This document shows positions 1-9,468 of a DNA stretch of 64,000 nt, one piece after another. Numbering within the stretch: the stretch's first letter is position 1; every line of letters starts with the position of its first letter. The DNA comes from Gammaproteobacteria bacterium (GTDB lineage: Bacteria; Pseudomonadota; Gammaproteobacteria; Ga0077536): NCBI GenBank assembly GCA_009692265.1, contig SHZM01000004.1, forward strand, positions 26,153 through 90,152. The letters run 5' to 3'. Under the pieces are notes generated by a model, which was not told where the DNA came from, searched no databases, and saw only the letters and a list, made by a program, of their open reading frames with translations. Made by a program: the position numbers and the translations under genes.

Positions 1-191
1 GCGCCGGGATACCGGTTCCAGTACCAGGTGCCGCCAGGACCGCTGCCTGCTTCGAACGCGCGAACTTTCAAGCCCAGATTACGTAATCGATGCAGCATGT
101 ACAGACCGGCAAAGCCGGCACCGATAACGACCGCATCGTACTCACGGACATTATTTACGCCGGCGTTGGCTGGTTCAACTTCAGAAACCAT
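1..191 (-). CDS. Baeyer-Villiger-type flavin monooxygenase, N-terminal part (runs off the left edge)
   Basis: Only the first 63 codons are in the window. The start ATG is at 191 on the minus strand. A short acidic leader is followed by the FAD-binding Rossmann motif VVIGAGFAG (GxGxxG) at about residues 20-28. The motif [14 protein letters not shown] follows near the edge and is typical of cyclohexanone monooxygenase-like enzymes. Family members use FAD, NADPH and O2 to insert oxygen next to a ketone. The substrate cannot be told from this fragment. Confidence in the family is high; the rest of the gene is not visible. Confidence 0.85.
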   Translation of the reverse strand, partial: MVSEVEPANAGVNNVREYDAVVIGAGFAGLYMLHRLRNLGLKVRAFEAGSGPGGTWYWNRYPG

Positions 192-273
192 CGAGGTTCA
201 CCATCTGGGTTGTTAGCGCGATCTACGGCGGGCTGCGATAAAGCGATTTAGGCTCACGCCGAATTTACAATTA

Positions 274-522
274 TTAAGCTGAAGTAGGGCAGCCTTGTGG
301 TTTATAGACGCGAGCGCGCGACGGAGGATTGTTCGCTAGTTTGGCGACCGGTCGGATCGGACGGACAACGAGCTCGCCGCCGCAATTCGGGCAAAGACCG
401 CCTAACAACGTCTCGCTACAAGTCGCGCAGAACGTGCATTCGAAGGAACAGATCCGGGCTTCGCGCGAAGCGGGTGGAAAATCCTTATTACAGCATTCAC
501 AATTAGGGCGAAGTTCTAGCAT
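274..522 (-). CDS. DUF1272 cysteine-rich protein
   Basis: An 82-residue protein starting MLELRPNCECC with repeated Cys pairs (CECC, CSFEC, CATC, CPNC), the pattern of the small DUF1272 family of presumed zinc-binding proteins. The start is set at 522 because GGAGG lies 8 bases upstream. The in-frame ATG 33 bases further out has no such site and would add residues absent from the family. The C-terminal tail after the last Cys pair is basic and Pro-rich. The biochemical role of the family is unknown. It is transcribed away from the cupin gene. Confidence 0.8.
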   Translation of the reverse strand: MLELRPNCECCNKDFPPASREARICSFECTFCATCSETLLGGLCPNCGGELVVRPIRPVAKLANNPPSRARVYKPQGCPTSA

Positions 523-729
523 CGACGGATCCTCCGACTTCAGCAAAAATCGCAACTATTAAGTACGGCTACTGGTGGCCAGTATAGACAGGCCAGGATC
601 ACGATCGCCACATCGCCAAGCCGTGTGACCTGGGTTGGGGTTTGCCCAGGGCGGCATAGCGCCCCATAATCTCCTCGGCGCGACTGTACCTTGAGTCGGC
701 CTGCAACCCTACGCGAGATCGAATTACCG

Positions 730-1233
730 ATGCAACTTCTGAAGTTCATTGCCCTCGGAGCCTTACACTTTGCTTTTGCCTGGAGCGCGGTGAGCGTGAA
801 CGCTGCCGAGCCTGGCGCCACTCCAGCAGCGAGTACCAGCATGAAAATCACCACGTTCTACGCAACTGATTCCGGCGATTCGCGATTCCGGGAGATCGAA
901 ATTCCGCTTTCAGCCTCACGCGACGATGGCTTCGGCCACACACTTCGCCTGTCGAATCCGTATGCCTCCCCGAACGTGCAATTCATCGAACTTCCCGCCG
1001 GCATGGATCAAGATTGGCATAACGCGCCGGCGCGGCAGTTAGTCACCGTGCTTACAGGAACCATCGAAGTGGAGACCACGGACGGCGTGCGCAAACAATG
1101 GCGCGCTGGCGACACGTTTTTACCTGCCGACGTCACTGGCCGCGGTCACCGCACCCGTTGTATCGATGGCGCGGTACGGCTGCTGTTCGCGCCGTTACCG
1201 GAAGGCTTCAATCTTGATACCTGGTCGACCTGA
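730..1233 (+). CDS. Secreted cupin-domain protein
   Basis: 167 residues from the ATG at 730. The first ~25 residues form a signal peptide: basic start, hydrophobic core ALHFAFAWSAVSV, and a likely cut after NAA. A single small cupin barrel follows, with a mid-protein segment around QLVTVLTGTIEVETTDG and the second-motif region WRAGDTFLPADVTGRGHRT. The latter keeps a G-D-x(n)-P-x(n)-GH pattern. An alternative start at 841 (MKITTFYATD) would give a cytosolic cupin, and many relatives begin close to there, so export is inferred. Substrate is unknown. It is followed by a phosphatase gene in the same direction, with a 46-bp gap. Confidence 0.7.
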   Translation: MQLLKFIALGALHFAFAWSAVSVNAAEPGATPAASTSMKITTFYATDSGDSRFREIEIPLSASRDDGFGHTLRLSNPYASPNVQFIELPAGMDQDWHNAPARQLVTVLTGTIEVETTDGVRKQWRAGDTFLPADVTGRGHRTRCIDGAVRLLFAPLPEGFNLDTWST

Positions 1234-1279
1234 AAGTCGTGGGCAATTCTCGAAGCTAACGTACTGAGTCAGAACCCTT

Positions 1280-1921
1280 ATGAGTACAACTGCGCTGCTT
1301 GAAAATGAGGCCGGGCAACGGGCCTTGCGCGCGGCAGCGCTCGCGACCGGCTTAAAGCCAGGCCGGGATCGCTTCTTATTTCTACGCCACGGTCGCACCG
1401 CCGGTAACATGACACGAGTCTTTCAGCATCCCGACATCCCCCTGTGCGACGAAGGGTTTGGCGACGCCGATGCGGCTGCGCGAAGTCTTAGCGCGGTCGC
1501 GTTCGATCACATCTATGCCAGCGACATGGCACGCGCCTGGCTCACCGCGGGGCGCGTGGCCGCGATGACCAGCAAACCAGTCGCTGTGAAGCTCGCGCTG
1601 CGGGAGCGCTATTTCGGCGATCTCATCGGCACGACGAGCGAGGGCATGGATTGGCGATTCAACCCACCCAACGGCGAGACCATGGATGGATTCATTCAGC
1701 GCACCTTGCGTGGGGTCGCCGAACTGCTTACTCCGGGCCCACTGCCGTTGTTGGTGAGCCACGGTGGAGTGCTGCGCGTACTGTGCGGTGCACTCGATGT
1801 GGATCTCGGCTTGGAACTCACCGCCAACGCGTTGCCGCTCGCGTTCGAGCGTCGCGCTGGCGAGTGGCAGGTGACGGCGTTGATGACGCCTGTCATTCAA
1901 ACGACCGTGGGTGTCGCGTAG
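1280..1921 (+). CDS. Histidine phosphatase family protein (phosphoglycerate mutase-like)
   Basis: 213 residues. The N-terminal catalytic signature FLFLRHGRTAGN contains the phospho-accepting His of the RHG motif at about residue 37. The second conserved His region VSHGGVLRVL lies at about residues 158-167, and an acidic residue sits in the ALRERYFGDLIG segment. These features define the branch-1 histidine phosphatase fold, which includes cobC/gpmB-type phosphatases. The substrate cannot be inferred. It may be co-transcribed with the preceding cupin gene. Confidence 0.8.
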   Translation: MSTTALLENEAGQRALRAAALATGLKPGRDRFLFLRHGRTAGNMTRVFQHPDIPLCDEGFGDADAAARSLSAVAFDHIYASDMARAWLTAGRVAAMTSKPVAVKLALRERYFGDLIGTTSEGMDWRFNPPNGETMDGFIQRTLRGVAELLTPGPLPLLVSHGGVLRVLCGALDVDLGLELTANALPLAFERRAGEWQVTALMTPVIQTTVGVA

Positions 1922-1940
1922 GCGCAGGCCTACTGGGCTC

Positions 1941-1956
1941 TTACGTTAAAACGTAA
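1941..1956. repeat. Perfect 7+2+7 palindrome between the phosphatase gene and the hsdM remnant
   Basis: TTACGTT-AA-AACGTAA is a perfect inverted repeat 20 bases after the phosphatase stop. No T-tract follows, so it is a weak terminator candidate. It could equally be an operator or a scar of the rearrangement next to it. Confidence 0.4.
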
Positions 1957-2046
1957 TTGACCTCTCGCATCACGGATCTCAAAAGCCGTTCCGGTCGCAT
2001 AGCGAAAAGCACGGCGTAATCGCCGTTAACTCAACAATAAATTCCG

Positions 2047-2724
2047 ATGGCGCTCAAGAAATCCGAACTCTATTCCTCGCTGTGGGCGAGCTGCGATGAA
2101 TTGCGCGGCGGGATGGACGCGAGCCAGTACAAGGATTACGTGCTGGTGCTGTTGTTCGTCAAATATGTCAGCGACAAATTCGCGGGCCAGCCGTACGCGC
2201 CGATCACGATTCCGCCGGGCGCGAGTTTTGCCGACATGGTCACGCTCAAGGGCAAGACTGACATCGGCGATCAGATCAATAAAAAAATCCTGGCGCCGCT
2301 GGCGCGCGAGAACACTCTCGCCGACTTTCCGGATTTCAACGATCCAAACAAGCTCGGCAGCGGCAAGGACATGGTCGATCGCCTCGGTAATCTGATTTCG
2401 ATCTTCGAGAACCCGGCGCTCGATTTCTCACGCAACCGCGCCGATGGCGACGATCTCTTGGGCGATGCGTACGAATACCTCGTGCGGCATTTCGCGACTG
2501 AGAGCGGCAAGAGCAAGGGTCAGTTCTATACGCCCTCCGAGGTGAGCCGCGTGATCGCGCAGGTTCTCGGCATTCGCTTCGATCCCACCACGAACAACAC
2601 CACGGTCTACGATCCGACCTGCGGCTCTGGCTCGTTGTTGTTGAAGATCGGCGACGAAGCGAGCCACGGCAAGCTGGTGAAAGTCTCGCTGTACGGCCAG
2701 GAAAAGGATAACGCCACCGCCGGG
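2047..2724 (+). pseudogene. hsdM: Type I restriction-modification methyltransferase subunit, 5' fragment
   Basis: The first 226 codons match HsdM. There is an N-terminal helical domain (ALKKSELYSSLWASCDELRG), then the start of the N6-adenine methyltransferase fold with FATESGKSKGQFYTPSEV and the SAM-binding motif YDPTCGSGSLLLKIG at about residues 196-210. Homology stops abruptly after GQEKDNATAG. Full-length HsdM is roughly 500 residues and needs the catalytic NPPF/Y motif, which is missing, so the fragment cannot methylate DNA. No hsdS or hsdR is seen. The reading frame runs on into unrelated sequence and stops at 2811. Confidence 0.88.
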
Positions 2725-2735
2725 CATGGACTAAG

Positions 2736-2938
2736 ACTCGATCCGTTACCAGCCCTATCGGCCAACGTCGCGCGCCAAGACCGAACAACCAACCGGGTTA
2801 CCTGCGCGTAGACAGCGTCTGCCAGGGCGACCAGGACGGGGCCAAGGGTCTCTACCACCTCAATGCCGTGGACTGCGTGACCCAGTACGAGTGCGTGGCC
2901 ACGTGCGAGCGGATCAGCGAAGCCTTCCTGCTGCCGAC
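2736..2938 (+). pseudogene. DDE transposase (integrase core) internal fragment
   Basis: In the frame starting at 2736 the DNA encodes a piece resembling the integrase core of a DDE transposase, centred on QPGYLRVDSVCQGDQDG and YHLNAVDCVTQYECVATCE, ending near RISEAFLLP. The first Asp of the DDE triad would be the D in RVDSV. Only about 65 residues remain, with no start and no second or third catalytic residue. The piece is sandwiched between the hsdM break (near 2725) and the cyclase break (near 2938), so an insertion element probably caused both truncations. Terminal inverted repeats were not found. Confidence 0.7.
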
Positions 2939-5275
2939 ACTGTCAACAGCGCGTTCTATCCGACCATCGACAACTTTGAACGCGCCCTCAAATTCAGCCA
3001 CGATGAGTCATGCGAGTCCAAGCTAGACAAGCTCGAAGCGCTGGTAGTCGGCAGCTATCGGCGCCCGCTTACTGACGTGCGCTTTATCGCGACAATTCTG
3101 TCGCTGCCGTGCGAAGCGCGCTACGGGCCATCAACGATGACCCCACAACGACAAAAAGACGAAACGATCCGCGCGTTGGTCGATCTGGTCGATGCGGCGG
3201 CACGCCTGCAGCCGACGCTGATGCTGTTCGAAGATGCCCATTGGGCCGATCCGACCAGCCTGGAGGTGTTGGATCTCTTGATTGACCGGATCAGTCACCT
3301 GCCGCTGCTCATGGTGCTGACCCACCGGCCGGAGTTCCAGCCCCGCTGGTCGCACCATGGCCACGTCACGGCGCTAAATTTATCCAAGCTGACCCACGCT
3401 CAAAGCAGTGCCTTGGTGTCGCGACTCACCTACGACAAAGCCCTGCCGGCCGAGTTGCTGGAGCAAATCCTCGCCAAGACCGATGGGGTGCCGCTGTATG
3501 TCGAGGAGGCGACTAAATCCATTCTCGAATCCGGTACACTCAAAGAGGTGGGTGGGCGTTACGCCTACGTCGGCAGCGCGCACACGTTCACCATCCCGGC
3601 GACCTTACGCGACTCGCTGGTCGCGCGCCTCGACCGCGTTCCCGAAGTGAAAGAGATCGCGCAGATTGGCGCGGTGATCGGGCGCGAGTTTAGTTATGAA
3701 TTGATCGCCGCTGTGGCATCCCGCGCCACGCCTGAACTCGATCGCGCACTCGACCAATTGACCGAGTCAGGCCTCGCATTCCGACGTGGGGCGCCTCCCC
3801 ACTCCATCTACATTTTCAAACATGCCCTAGTCCAGGATGCGGCGTACGACTCACTGTTGAAGAGCCGCCGGATATTCCTACATACTGCGATCGCGCGCGC
3901 GCTCGCGGAAAAATTTCCGAGCACCAAAGATACCGAGCCGGAGTTGCTCGCGCATCACCTCACGGCAGCGGGACTTATCGAGCGAGCGGTCCCCATGTGG
4001 CAGAAGGCAGGCAGCATCGCCTTCAATCGCCTGGCACTCAACGAGGCGATTTCGCATTTGAACAACGGCCTCGGCCTTATCAGAAATCAACAAGTGTCAA
4101 CGCGACGTGATGAAGCGGAGCTGGACCTGCGTGTGCTACTGGGTACGGCGTGGATGGCTTTCAAAGGCTGGCAAGCGGAGGAAGTCGCGAGCAACTTACG
4201 GCCCGCGTTGGCGTTGGCTAAAGCCCTGGGGCGCGATGAGCTGCTGATGCCAATCTACCAGGGGCTTTGTATGAACGTTCTGGTCCAGGGGCGTGTGGTC
4301 GAAGCGCTGGACTGGGTCAAGCAGATTCTCGCGCTGGCTGCTTCGACCAATACCCCGGACCTTTTGATCGTCGGGCACATGCAGGCGTCGGTTGTGTACT
4401 CTTGGCATGGCGAGTGGATCACCGCGCGTGCGCATGGTGAGAAGGTTCTCGCCTTGTACCACCCCGATCGACATGGCCATATCGTCAATTCAATCGGCAG
4501 CGATCCGAAAACAGGGGCCGGCATTTATGCGGCCCAATGGAATTGGATGTTGGGCTATCCCGATCAAGCGGTCACGGTCAGCGACGCCAATTGCACGCAC
4601 GCACGTGCGCTTAAACACCCTTTTAATCTCGGCTTCGCGCTCATTGTCGGGGTGTTCGTTTTTGATTACCGTGGCGAACCTGAGGCGCTCATTCGACGGG
4701 TCGAAGAAGCGGAGCAGGTCGGGCGTGACGCCAGCATGCCGTATTTATCGGAAGTTCTTGCGCAGGTAAACAGGGGTATCGCGACGCTACTAGCTGGTCG
4801 AACTGACGAGGGTATCCCGCAACTTCGACGAGCGATGGAGATTTATCAGGCGAACGGCGGCGGAGTTTGGATGCCGTATATACGAGCAGTCCTGGCCGAA
4901 GGCCATGCCCTGAGTGGCGATGTTGAAGCGGGCTTAAGCCTGATCGAAGAAAGTCTCGCGCAGATTGCGCGGCCGGGTTGGGGAGAGCGCTGCCATCTCG
5001 CCGAGGTGTTGCGCCTGAAGGGCTGGATGCTGTCACTTCAAAATGACGTGGCAGGCGCGGAACAGAACTATCTCGCCTCGCTCGACGTCGCGCGCCAGCA
5101 GCAGGCGAAGTCGTGGGAACTGCGCACCGCGACGAGTCTCGCGCGACTGTGGCAAGACCAGGGCAAGGTCCGCGAAGCAGGCGATCTATTGGCATCGCTC
5201 TACGGCTGGTTTACCGAAGGCTTCGACACAAAAGATCTCAAGCAAGCGAAGGCGTTGCTCGATTCCCTCGTATGA
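2939..5275 (+). pseudogene. Adenylate cyclase-type regulator, C-terminal ATPase/TPR part only
   Basis: About 779 residues match the C-terminal two thirds of multidomain cyclase/AAA/TPR regulators. These normally read: class III cyclase domain, STAND-type ATPase, TPR repeats. Present here are the Walker-B-like LMLFEDAHWADPTSLEVLD, the downstream ATPase segment with DGVPLYVEEATKSILES, a winged-helix-like region (IGAVIGREFSY) and a long TPR array. The cyclase domain and the Walker A loop are missing. Homology begins at TVNSAFYPTIDN right after the transposase fragment. An ATG at 2891 would open the frame, but its first 16 residues come from the transposase DNA. The remaining frame is intact, so decay may be recent or a TPR-only protein may be made. 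Confidence 0.75.
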
Positions 5276-5344
5276 CCGCGTATTTGATTTCGACTCTCCG
5301 AGGCAGCGTCTACGCTCGCACGAACCCACCGGGTTGGTACCTTG

Positions 5345-7147
5345 CTACCCCAGCAATCGCGTGACCCACTGCCGCGAGTCTTGTGGATCAATCACATCGT
5401 CAAACTCGAAATAGGTCGCGACATTTACTGCCTTACCGTGCTGATACATCTTCTCGACCATACGTTCGAACTCGGCATCGCGCGCGAGGGGATCCTCTAG
5501 CGCGTCGAGTTCGCGCTTGAAACCTAACTTCACCGCGCCTTCGAGCCCCATTGGTCCGAATTCACCCGTGGGCCAGGCGACGGTAAACAACGGTGCCTTC
5601 AGATGACCGCCGACCATCGCTTGTGCGCCTAACCCATAACACTTGCGCAGAATGATTGTCGCGAAGGGCACTTCGAGCTGCGCGCCGACGATGAACAGTT
5701 CGGAGGCGTGGCGCACGGTGCCGCTCTTCTCGGCTTCCGGACCGACCATGATCCCCGGGGTATCGCACAGGAACAGAAGCGGGATCTTGAACGCATTACA
5801 CAGGCGCATGAAGCGGGCCATTTTCTTCGCCCCGTCGCTTTCGATCGCGCCGGCGAGAAACCCTGGATTGTTTGCGACCAGCCCAAGCGGGCGACCTTCG
5901 ATCCGAATGAACGCGGTCACCGCGCCGAGCCCGAAATCGGGACGTAATTCGAGCACCGAACCGGTATCCGCGAGCAGCGTGATCACTTCGCGGATGTCGT
6001 ACATGCGCAATCGGTTCTCCGGGATACAGTGACGCAACGCCCGCTGATCCGCGCATTGCCAATTCTCCACTGAACCCTGGAAGTAGCTGAGGTATTGCTT
6101 CGCCATCGCAACGGCGTGGGCTTCGTCCCTGGCCACGAGATCCACCACGCCGGTGAGCCGTTGCACGGAGATGGGTCCAATGTCTTCGGGCTTGTAAACG
6201 CCGAGTCCGCCGCCTTCGATCATCGCCGGCCCACCCATGCCGATATTCGAGGCTTCGGTCGCGATGATCACATCGCAAATACCGAGCATCGCGGCATTGC
6301 CGGCGAAGCAGCGGCCCTGATTCACCCCGATCAACGGCACCTTGCCGCTTAGGCGTGCGAGGTTCGTGAAGGTTGGGCATTCCAGCCACGACGCAAAAAG
6401 GTTTTCGGTATCGACATCCCCAGGACGGCCCCCGCCGCCTTCGGTGAAGAACACCAGGGGTAAATTCAACTTGCGCGCGAGGTCGATCAACCGATCGGTC
6501 TTGCGATGGTTTTGAAAGCCCTGGGTGCCGGCGAGCACGGTGTAGTCATAGGCCAAGACCACGCAGCGCGCCTTCTCGCCGAAGGCGGTGCCGTTGACGG
6601 TGCCGATCCCGACTACCATGCCGTCGGCAGGCGTGTTGTCGATCAGATCTTCAAGCGAGCGGCGCTTGCGCTGCGCTGCGAGGGTCAATGCGCCGTACTC
6701 GGTGAAACTGCCGGGATCACAGAGATCCGCGACGTTCTCGCGCGCGGTGCGTTGACCTAAGGTGTGACGTTTAGCGACTGCCGCGGGACGTGCGGCGTCC
6801 GAAGTTCGCGCATGACGCGCCAGTGATTCTTGCAGGTCCGGGCGGAGTTGATCTAAATCACGCGCGATCACCTGCGCGGCTTGCACTTCGATGGTCGCGC
6901 CAGCTTGCAAACGCAGCAGCAGCTCGTCCGGCATCACCGTTTGTTCTGGTGCGCACGCGACCAGGGTGATCCGTCCGGCGATGGGCGCGACTACCACGTG
7001 CTCCATCTTCATCGCCTCCAACACGCAGAGCGGATCGCCCGCCTGGACCTGATCCCCTACCGCGACGACGAGTTGAACCACGGTGCCCTGCATCGGGGCG
7101 AGCACGGCTTCGTCCCGCGGGCTCGGATTATTTACGCCATCGGCCAT
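5345..7147 (-). CDS. Biotinyl domain fused to acyl-CoA carboxylase carboxyltransferase
   Basis: 600 residues from the ATG at 7147. Residues ~12-82 form a biotin/lipoyl attachment domain with the biotinylation motif EAMKMEH (Lys near residue 47). Residues ~100-600 are a carboxyltransferase of the acyl-CoA carboxylase beta type (crotonase-like halves: TEGGGGRPGDVD, GRCFAGNAA, then DTPGIMVGPEAEKSG). It would move CO2 from carboxybiotin to an acyl-CoA. The biotin carboxylase subunit needed for the first half-reaction is not in the window. It is divergent from an SDR/enoyl-CoA hydratase pair, so a role in degrading a CoA-linked substrate is likely. The downstream neighbour on the other strand is convergent. 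Confidence 0.85.
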   Translation of the reverse strand: MADGVNNPSPRDEAVLAPMQGTVVQLVVAVGDQVQAGDPLCVLEAMKMEHVVVAPIAGRITLVACAPEQTVMPDELLLRLQAGATIEVQAAQVIARDLDQLRPDLQESLARHARTSDAARPAAVAKRHTLGQRTARENVADLCDPGSFTEYGALTLAAQRKRRSLEDLIDNTPADGMVVGIGTVNGTAFGEKARCVVLAYDYTVLAGTQGFQNHRKTDRLIDLARKLNLPLVFFTEGGGGRPGDVDTENLFASWLECPTFTNLARLSGKVPLIGVNQGRCFAGNAAMLGICDVIIATEASNIGMGGPAMIEGGGLGVYKPEDIGPISVQRLTGVVDLVARDEAHAVAMAKQYLSYFQGSVENWQCADQRALRHCIPENRLRMYDIREVITLLADTGSVLELRPDFGLGAVTAFIRIEGRPLGLVANNPGFLAGAIESDGAKKMARFMRLCNAFKIPLLFLCDTPGIMVGPEAEKSGTVRHASELFIVGAQLEVPFATIILRKCYGLGAQAMVGGHLKAPLFTVAWPTGEFGPMGLEGAVKLGFKRELDALEDPLARDAEFERMVEKMYQHGKAVNVATYFEFDDVIDPQDSRQWVTRLLG

Positions 7148-7291
7148 GAGTGACTCCACGGATTTGATTTCAGCCTTGCAGTCTACTGGGGGACGCCAAT
7201 TTTGTGTGTGATTGTGGTCATCGCCTGCTCTGGCAATGGGACCGCTCAGTACGGATATACTGCCAGGAACCATCACCAGGAGAACAACCAG

Positions 7292-8170
7292 ATGAGATTG
7301 CGCGACAAAGTCGCCGTCGTGACCGGCGGCGCGAGTGGCATGGGGCAGGCCACGGTTTTACGTTTCCTCGCCGAAGGCGCGAAGGTCGTGATCGCAGACT
7401 TCAACGCCGAGAACGGCGCGAAAACACTCCAGCTCGCAGCCGCTGCCGGGGCCGCCAGCGCGGCCCGCTTCATCAAGATCGATGTGGTCAAGGAAATGGA
7501 TGTGGCCGCGATGATCGAATGCGCGGTGGACGAGTTCGGGCGTCTGGATATCCTCTTCAATAACGCCGGGGTCGGTGGTGCGATCGGGCCGGTGTGGGAT
7601 ATCGAAGAAGACGAGTGGGATTACACCTTCGATGTCCTGGTCAAAGGCGTGTTCTTCGGCATTAAACACGCGACCCGGATCTTGCGTAAACAGAAGCAGG
7701 GCGGCGCGATTATCAATACCGCCTCGGTCGCGGGCTTGTCGGGCGGCTGCGGGCCACTCGCGTATTCGGCGGCGAAAGCGGCGGTGGTCAATCTCTCGCG
7801 TGCGGCCGCCGTGCAACTCGCGCCCGATCGGATCCGGGTTAACGCGATCTGTCCGGGTTTCATCCTGACTGGCCTAACCCAGTCGATGCAGGTGTCAATT
7901 GAAGAAGCCGGCCGGCACCTCGATGGCTTGCAACCGATTCCGGATCACGGCACCGGTGAGGACATCGCTGGCACCGCGCTTTATCTCGCCTGTGACGATT
8001 CTCGTTTCGTGACCGGGGAGGCAATCATCGTCGACGGTGGCCTGACCGCGCTCGGCCCCGATATGTGGCAGCGTTTTGGCGTCCCGCGCGAAGCCACCAT
8101 GTACAAGAGTCGACTCAACAAAGGCACAACCGGCGAAGGCTCCATATCACGTCCACTGAAATCGGATTAA
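7292..8170 (+). CDS. Short-chain dehydrogenase/reductase
   Basis: 292 residues from the ATG at 7292, preceded by AGGAGA at a normal distance. Classical SDR signature: nucleotide-binding TGGASGMG near residues 12-19, NNAGVGG, the catalytic Ser in INTASVAG and the Tyr/Lys of YSAAKAAV. The Asp after the second beta strand (VVIADFN) favours NAD over NADP. A 30-residue tail after the usual VDGG end is longer than in most relatives. It is followed 5 bases later by an enoyl-CoA hydratase gene, so a beta-oxidation-like oxidation of a hydroxyacyl or alcohol substrate is inferred. Confidence 0.87.
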   Translation: MRLRDKVAVVTGGASGMGQATVLRFLAEGAKVVIADFNAENGAKTLQLAAAAGAASAARFIKIDVVKEMDVAAMIECAVDEFGRLDILFNNAGVGGAIGPVWDIEEDEWDYTFDVLVKGVFFGIKHATRILRKQKQGGAIINTASVAGLSGGCGPLAYSAAKAAVVNLSRAAAVQLAPDRIRVNAICPGFILTGLTQSMQVSIEEAGRHLDGLQPIPDHGTGEDIAGTALYLACDDSRFVTGEAIIVDGGLTALGPDMWQRFGVPREATMYKSRLNKGTTGEGSISRPLKSD

Positions 8171-8175
8171 CCGCA

Positions 8176-8976
8176 ATGACCTACAGCGACTTTCAATTTC
8201 TAACCTTTGAGCTGCAGGAACACGGTGTGTTGCTGATCACGCTCAACCGCCCCGAGGCTATGAACGCGACCAATGCGCGGCTGCATTGGGAGCTGACGAA
8301 GATTTGGACGGTCGTCCACGAAGATCCCGCGGTACGCGTGGTGGTCGTCACTGGCGCGGGCGACAAGGCGTTCTCGGCCGGCGGCGATCTCGATTGGATT
8401 ACGGAGATGGTCGGTGATGCCGCGAAGATCACCAACACCATGCAGGAAGCAGCTGACATCGTTTATCGCATGCTCGATTGCGATAAGCCGATTATCTCGG
8501 CAATTAACGGAGTCGCGGTCGGCGCTGGCCTGGCGGTCGCGTTGTTAGCGGACGTTAGCATCATGAGTGAAACGGCGAAGATCACCGACGGGCATGTGCG
8601 ATTAGGCGTGGCCGCCGGCGATCACGCGGCGATCATCTGGCCGATCCTCTGCGGGATCACCAAGGCCAAGTACTACTTGATGACGGCGGATTTCATCGAT
8701 GGCAAGGAAGCCGAGCGTATCGGACTCGTGACGTTCTCAGCCCCGGCTGGTGAAGTCCTGGAACGCGCGCTCAAAATCGCGCACAAGCTTGGGGTTGGCA
8801 GCCAACCCGCGATCCGCTACACCAAGAAGTCTCTGAATAATTGGATTCGAATGGCCGGCCCGACGTTCGATAACTCTTTGGCGCTGGAGATGTTGTGCTT
8901 CCTGGGCGAGGACGCGAAAGAAGGTGTGGCGGCGGTTCGCGAGAAGCGTGCGCCGAAGTTTCCGTCGGCGCAGTAG
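8176..8976 (+). CDS. Enoyl-CoA hydratase/isomerase family protein
   Basis: 266 residues from the ATG at 8176. Crotonase fold: [12 protein letters not shown] at the N-terminus, the oxyanion-hole segment [11 protein letters not shown] near residues 63-73, and the second one [18 protein letters not shown] near residues 112-129. In hydratases a Glu follows at the position held here by [12 protein letters not shown]. No clear catalytic Glu is seen there, so isomerase, hydrolase or decarboxylase activity is possible. It lies 5 bases after the SDR stop and is very likely in one operon with it. Confidence 0.85.
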   Translation: MTYSDFQFLTFELQEHGVLLITLNRPEAMNATNARLHWELTKIWTVVHEDPAVRVVVVTGAGDKAFSAGGDLDWITEMVGDAAKITNTMQEAADIVYRMLDCDKPIISAINGVAVGAGLAVALLADVSIMSETAKITDGHVRLGVAAGDHAAIIWPILCGITKAKYYLMTADFIDGKEAERIGLVTFSAPAGEVLERALKIAHKLGVGSQPAIRYTKKSLNNWIRMAGPTFDNSLALEMLCFLGEDAKEGVAAVREKRAPKFPSAQ

Positions 8977-9032
8977 CGCAGAGATAGCACATTCGAGAGG
9001 GCTGACCACCGCTAAACGGCGTAGGAGGTTAG

Positions 9033-9446
9033 ATGCGCGGAATTTGGTTCGGCGCGATAAGCCCGCTCTTGATTGCCTGCGACGCGGGCGCGCACGAAGA
9101 CTGCGCCAAACAAGCCGCAACCGAGCTGGTAATCAATTTATCGTTAGGCGTCTATACCGAACGCGCGCAGGTCAGTGCGCCGCTTACACTGAAGATCCCA
9201 ACCGGCTTTGATTCCAACGCGTACGGTGCCTGCCTGAAGATTCAGGGAGTCGAACCGGCCCGCGAAGCCCTGCAGGCAGTCTTCGATAGACAAAACTGCC
9301 AGCGGGTCGCGCGCAGCACCCGCCTGGTGTCAACTTCCGCTACTGGACCGCGCATCGCCGATTCGCTCGATTTTGCCGCCTGCGAGGACTGTCTGAATAA
9401 TCAGATCGAAGTTGAAGTGCTGTCACCGCAGGCGAAGTCTGATTAG
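9033..9446 (+). CDS. Hypothetical lipoprotein
   Basis: 137 residues, with a strong ribosome-binding site (GGAGG 7 bases before the ATG). The N-terminus MRGIWFGAISPLLIACDAG carries a lipobox (LIAC) with the lipidated Cys at residue 16. Asp follows it, which in enteric bacteria favours inner-membrane retention. The mature part contains several more Cys residues (CLKIQ, NCQRV, CEDCLNN), suggesting disulfides outside the cytosol. No family is recognised. It is convergent with the broken MetE-like gene. Confidence 0.6.
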   Translation: MRGIWFGAISPLLIACDAGAHEDCAKQAATELVINLSLGVYTERAQVSAPLTLKIPTGFDSNAYGACLKIQGVEPAREALQAVFDRQNCQRVARSTRLVSTSATGPRIADSLDFAACEDCLNNQIEVEVLSPQAKSD

Positions 9447-9468
9447 GTCGGAGCGCCGCGCCGGGTAA

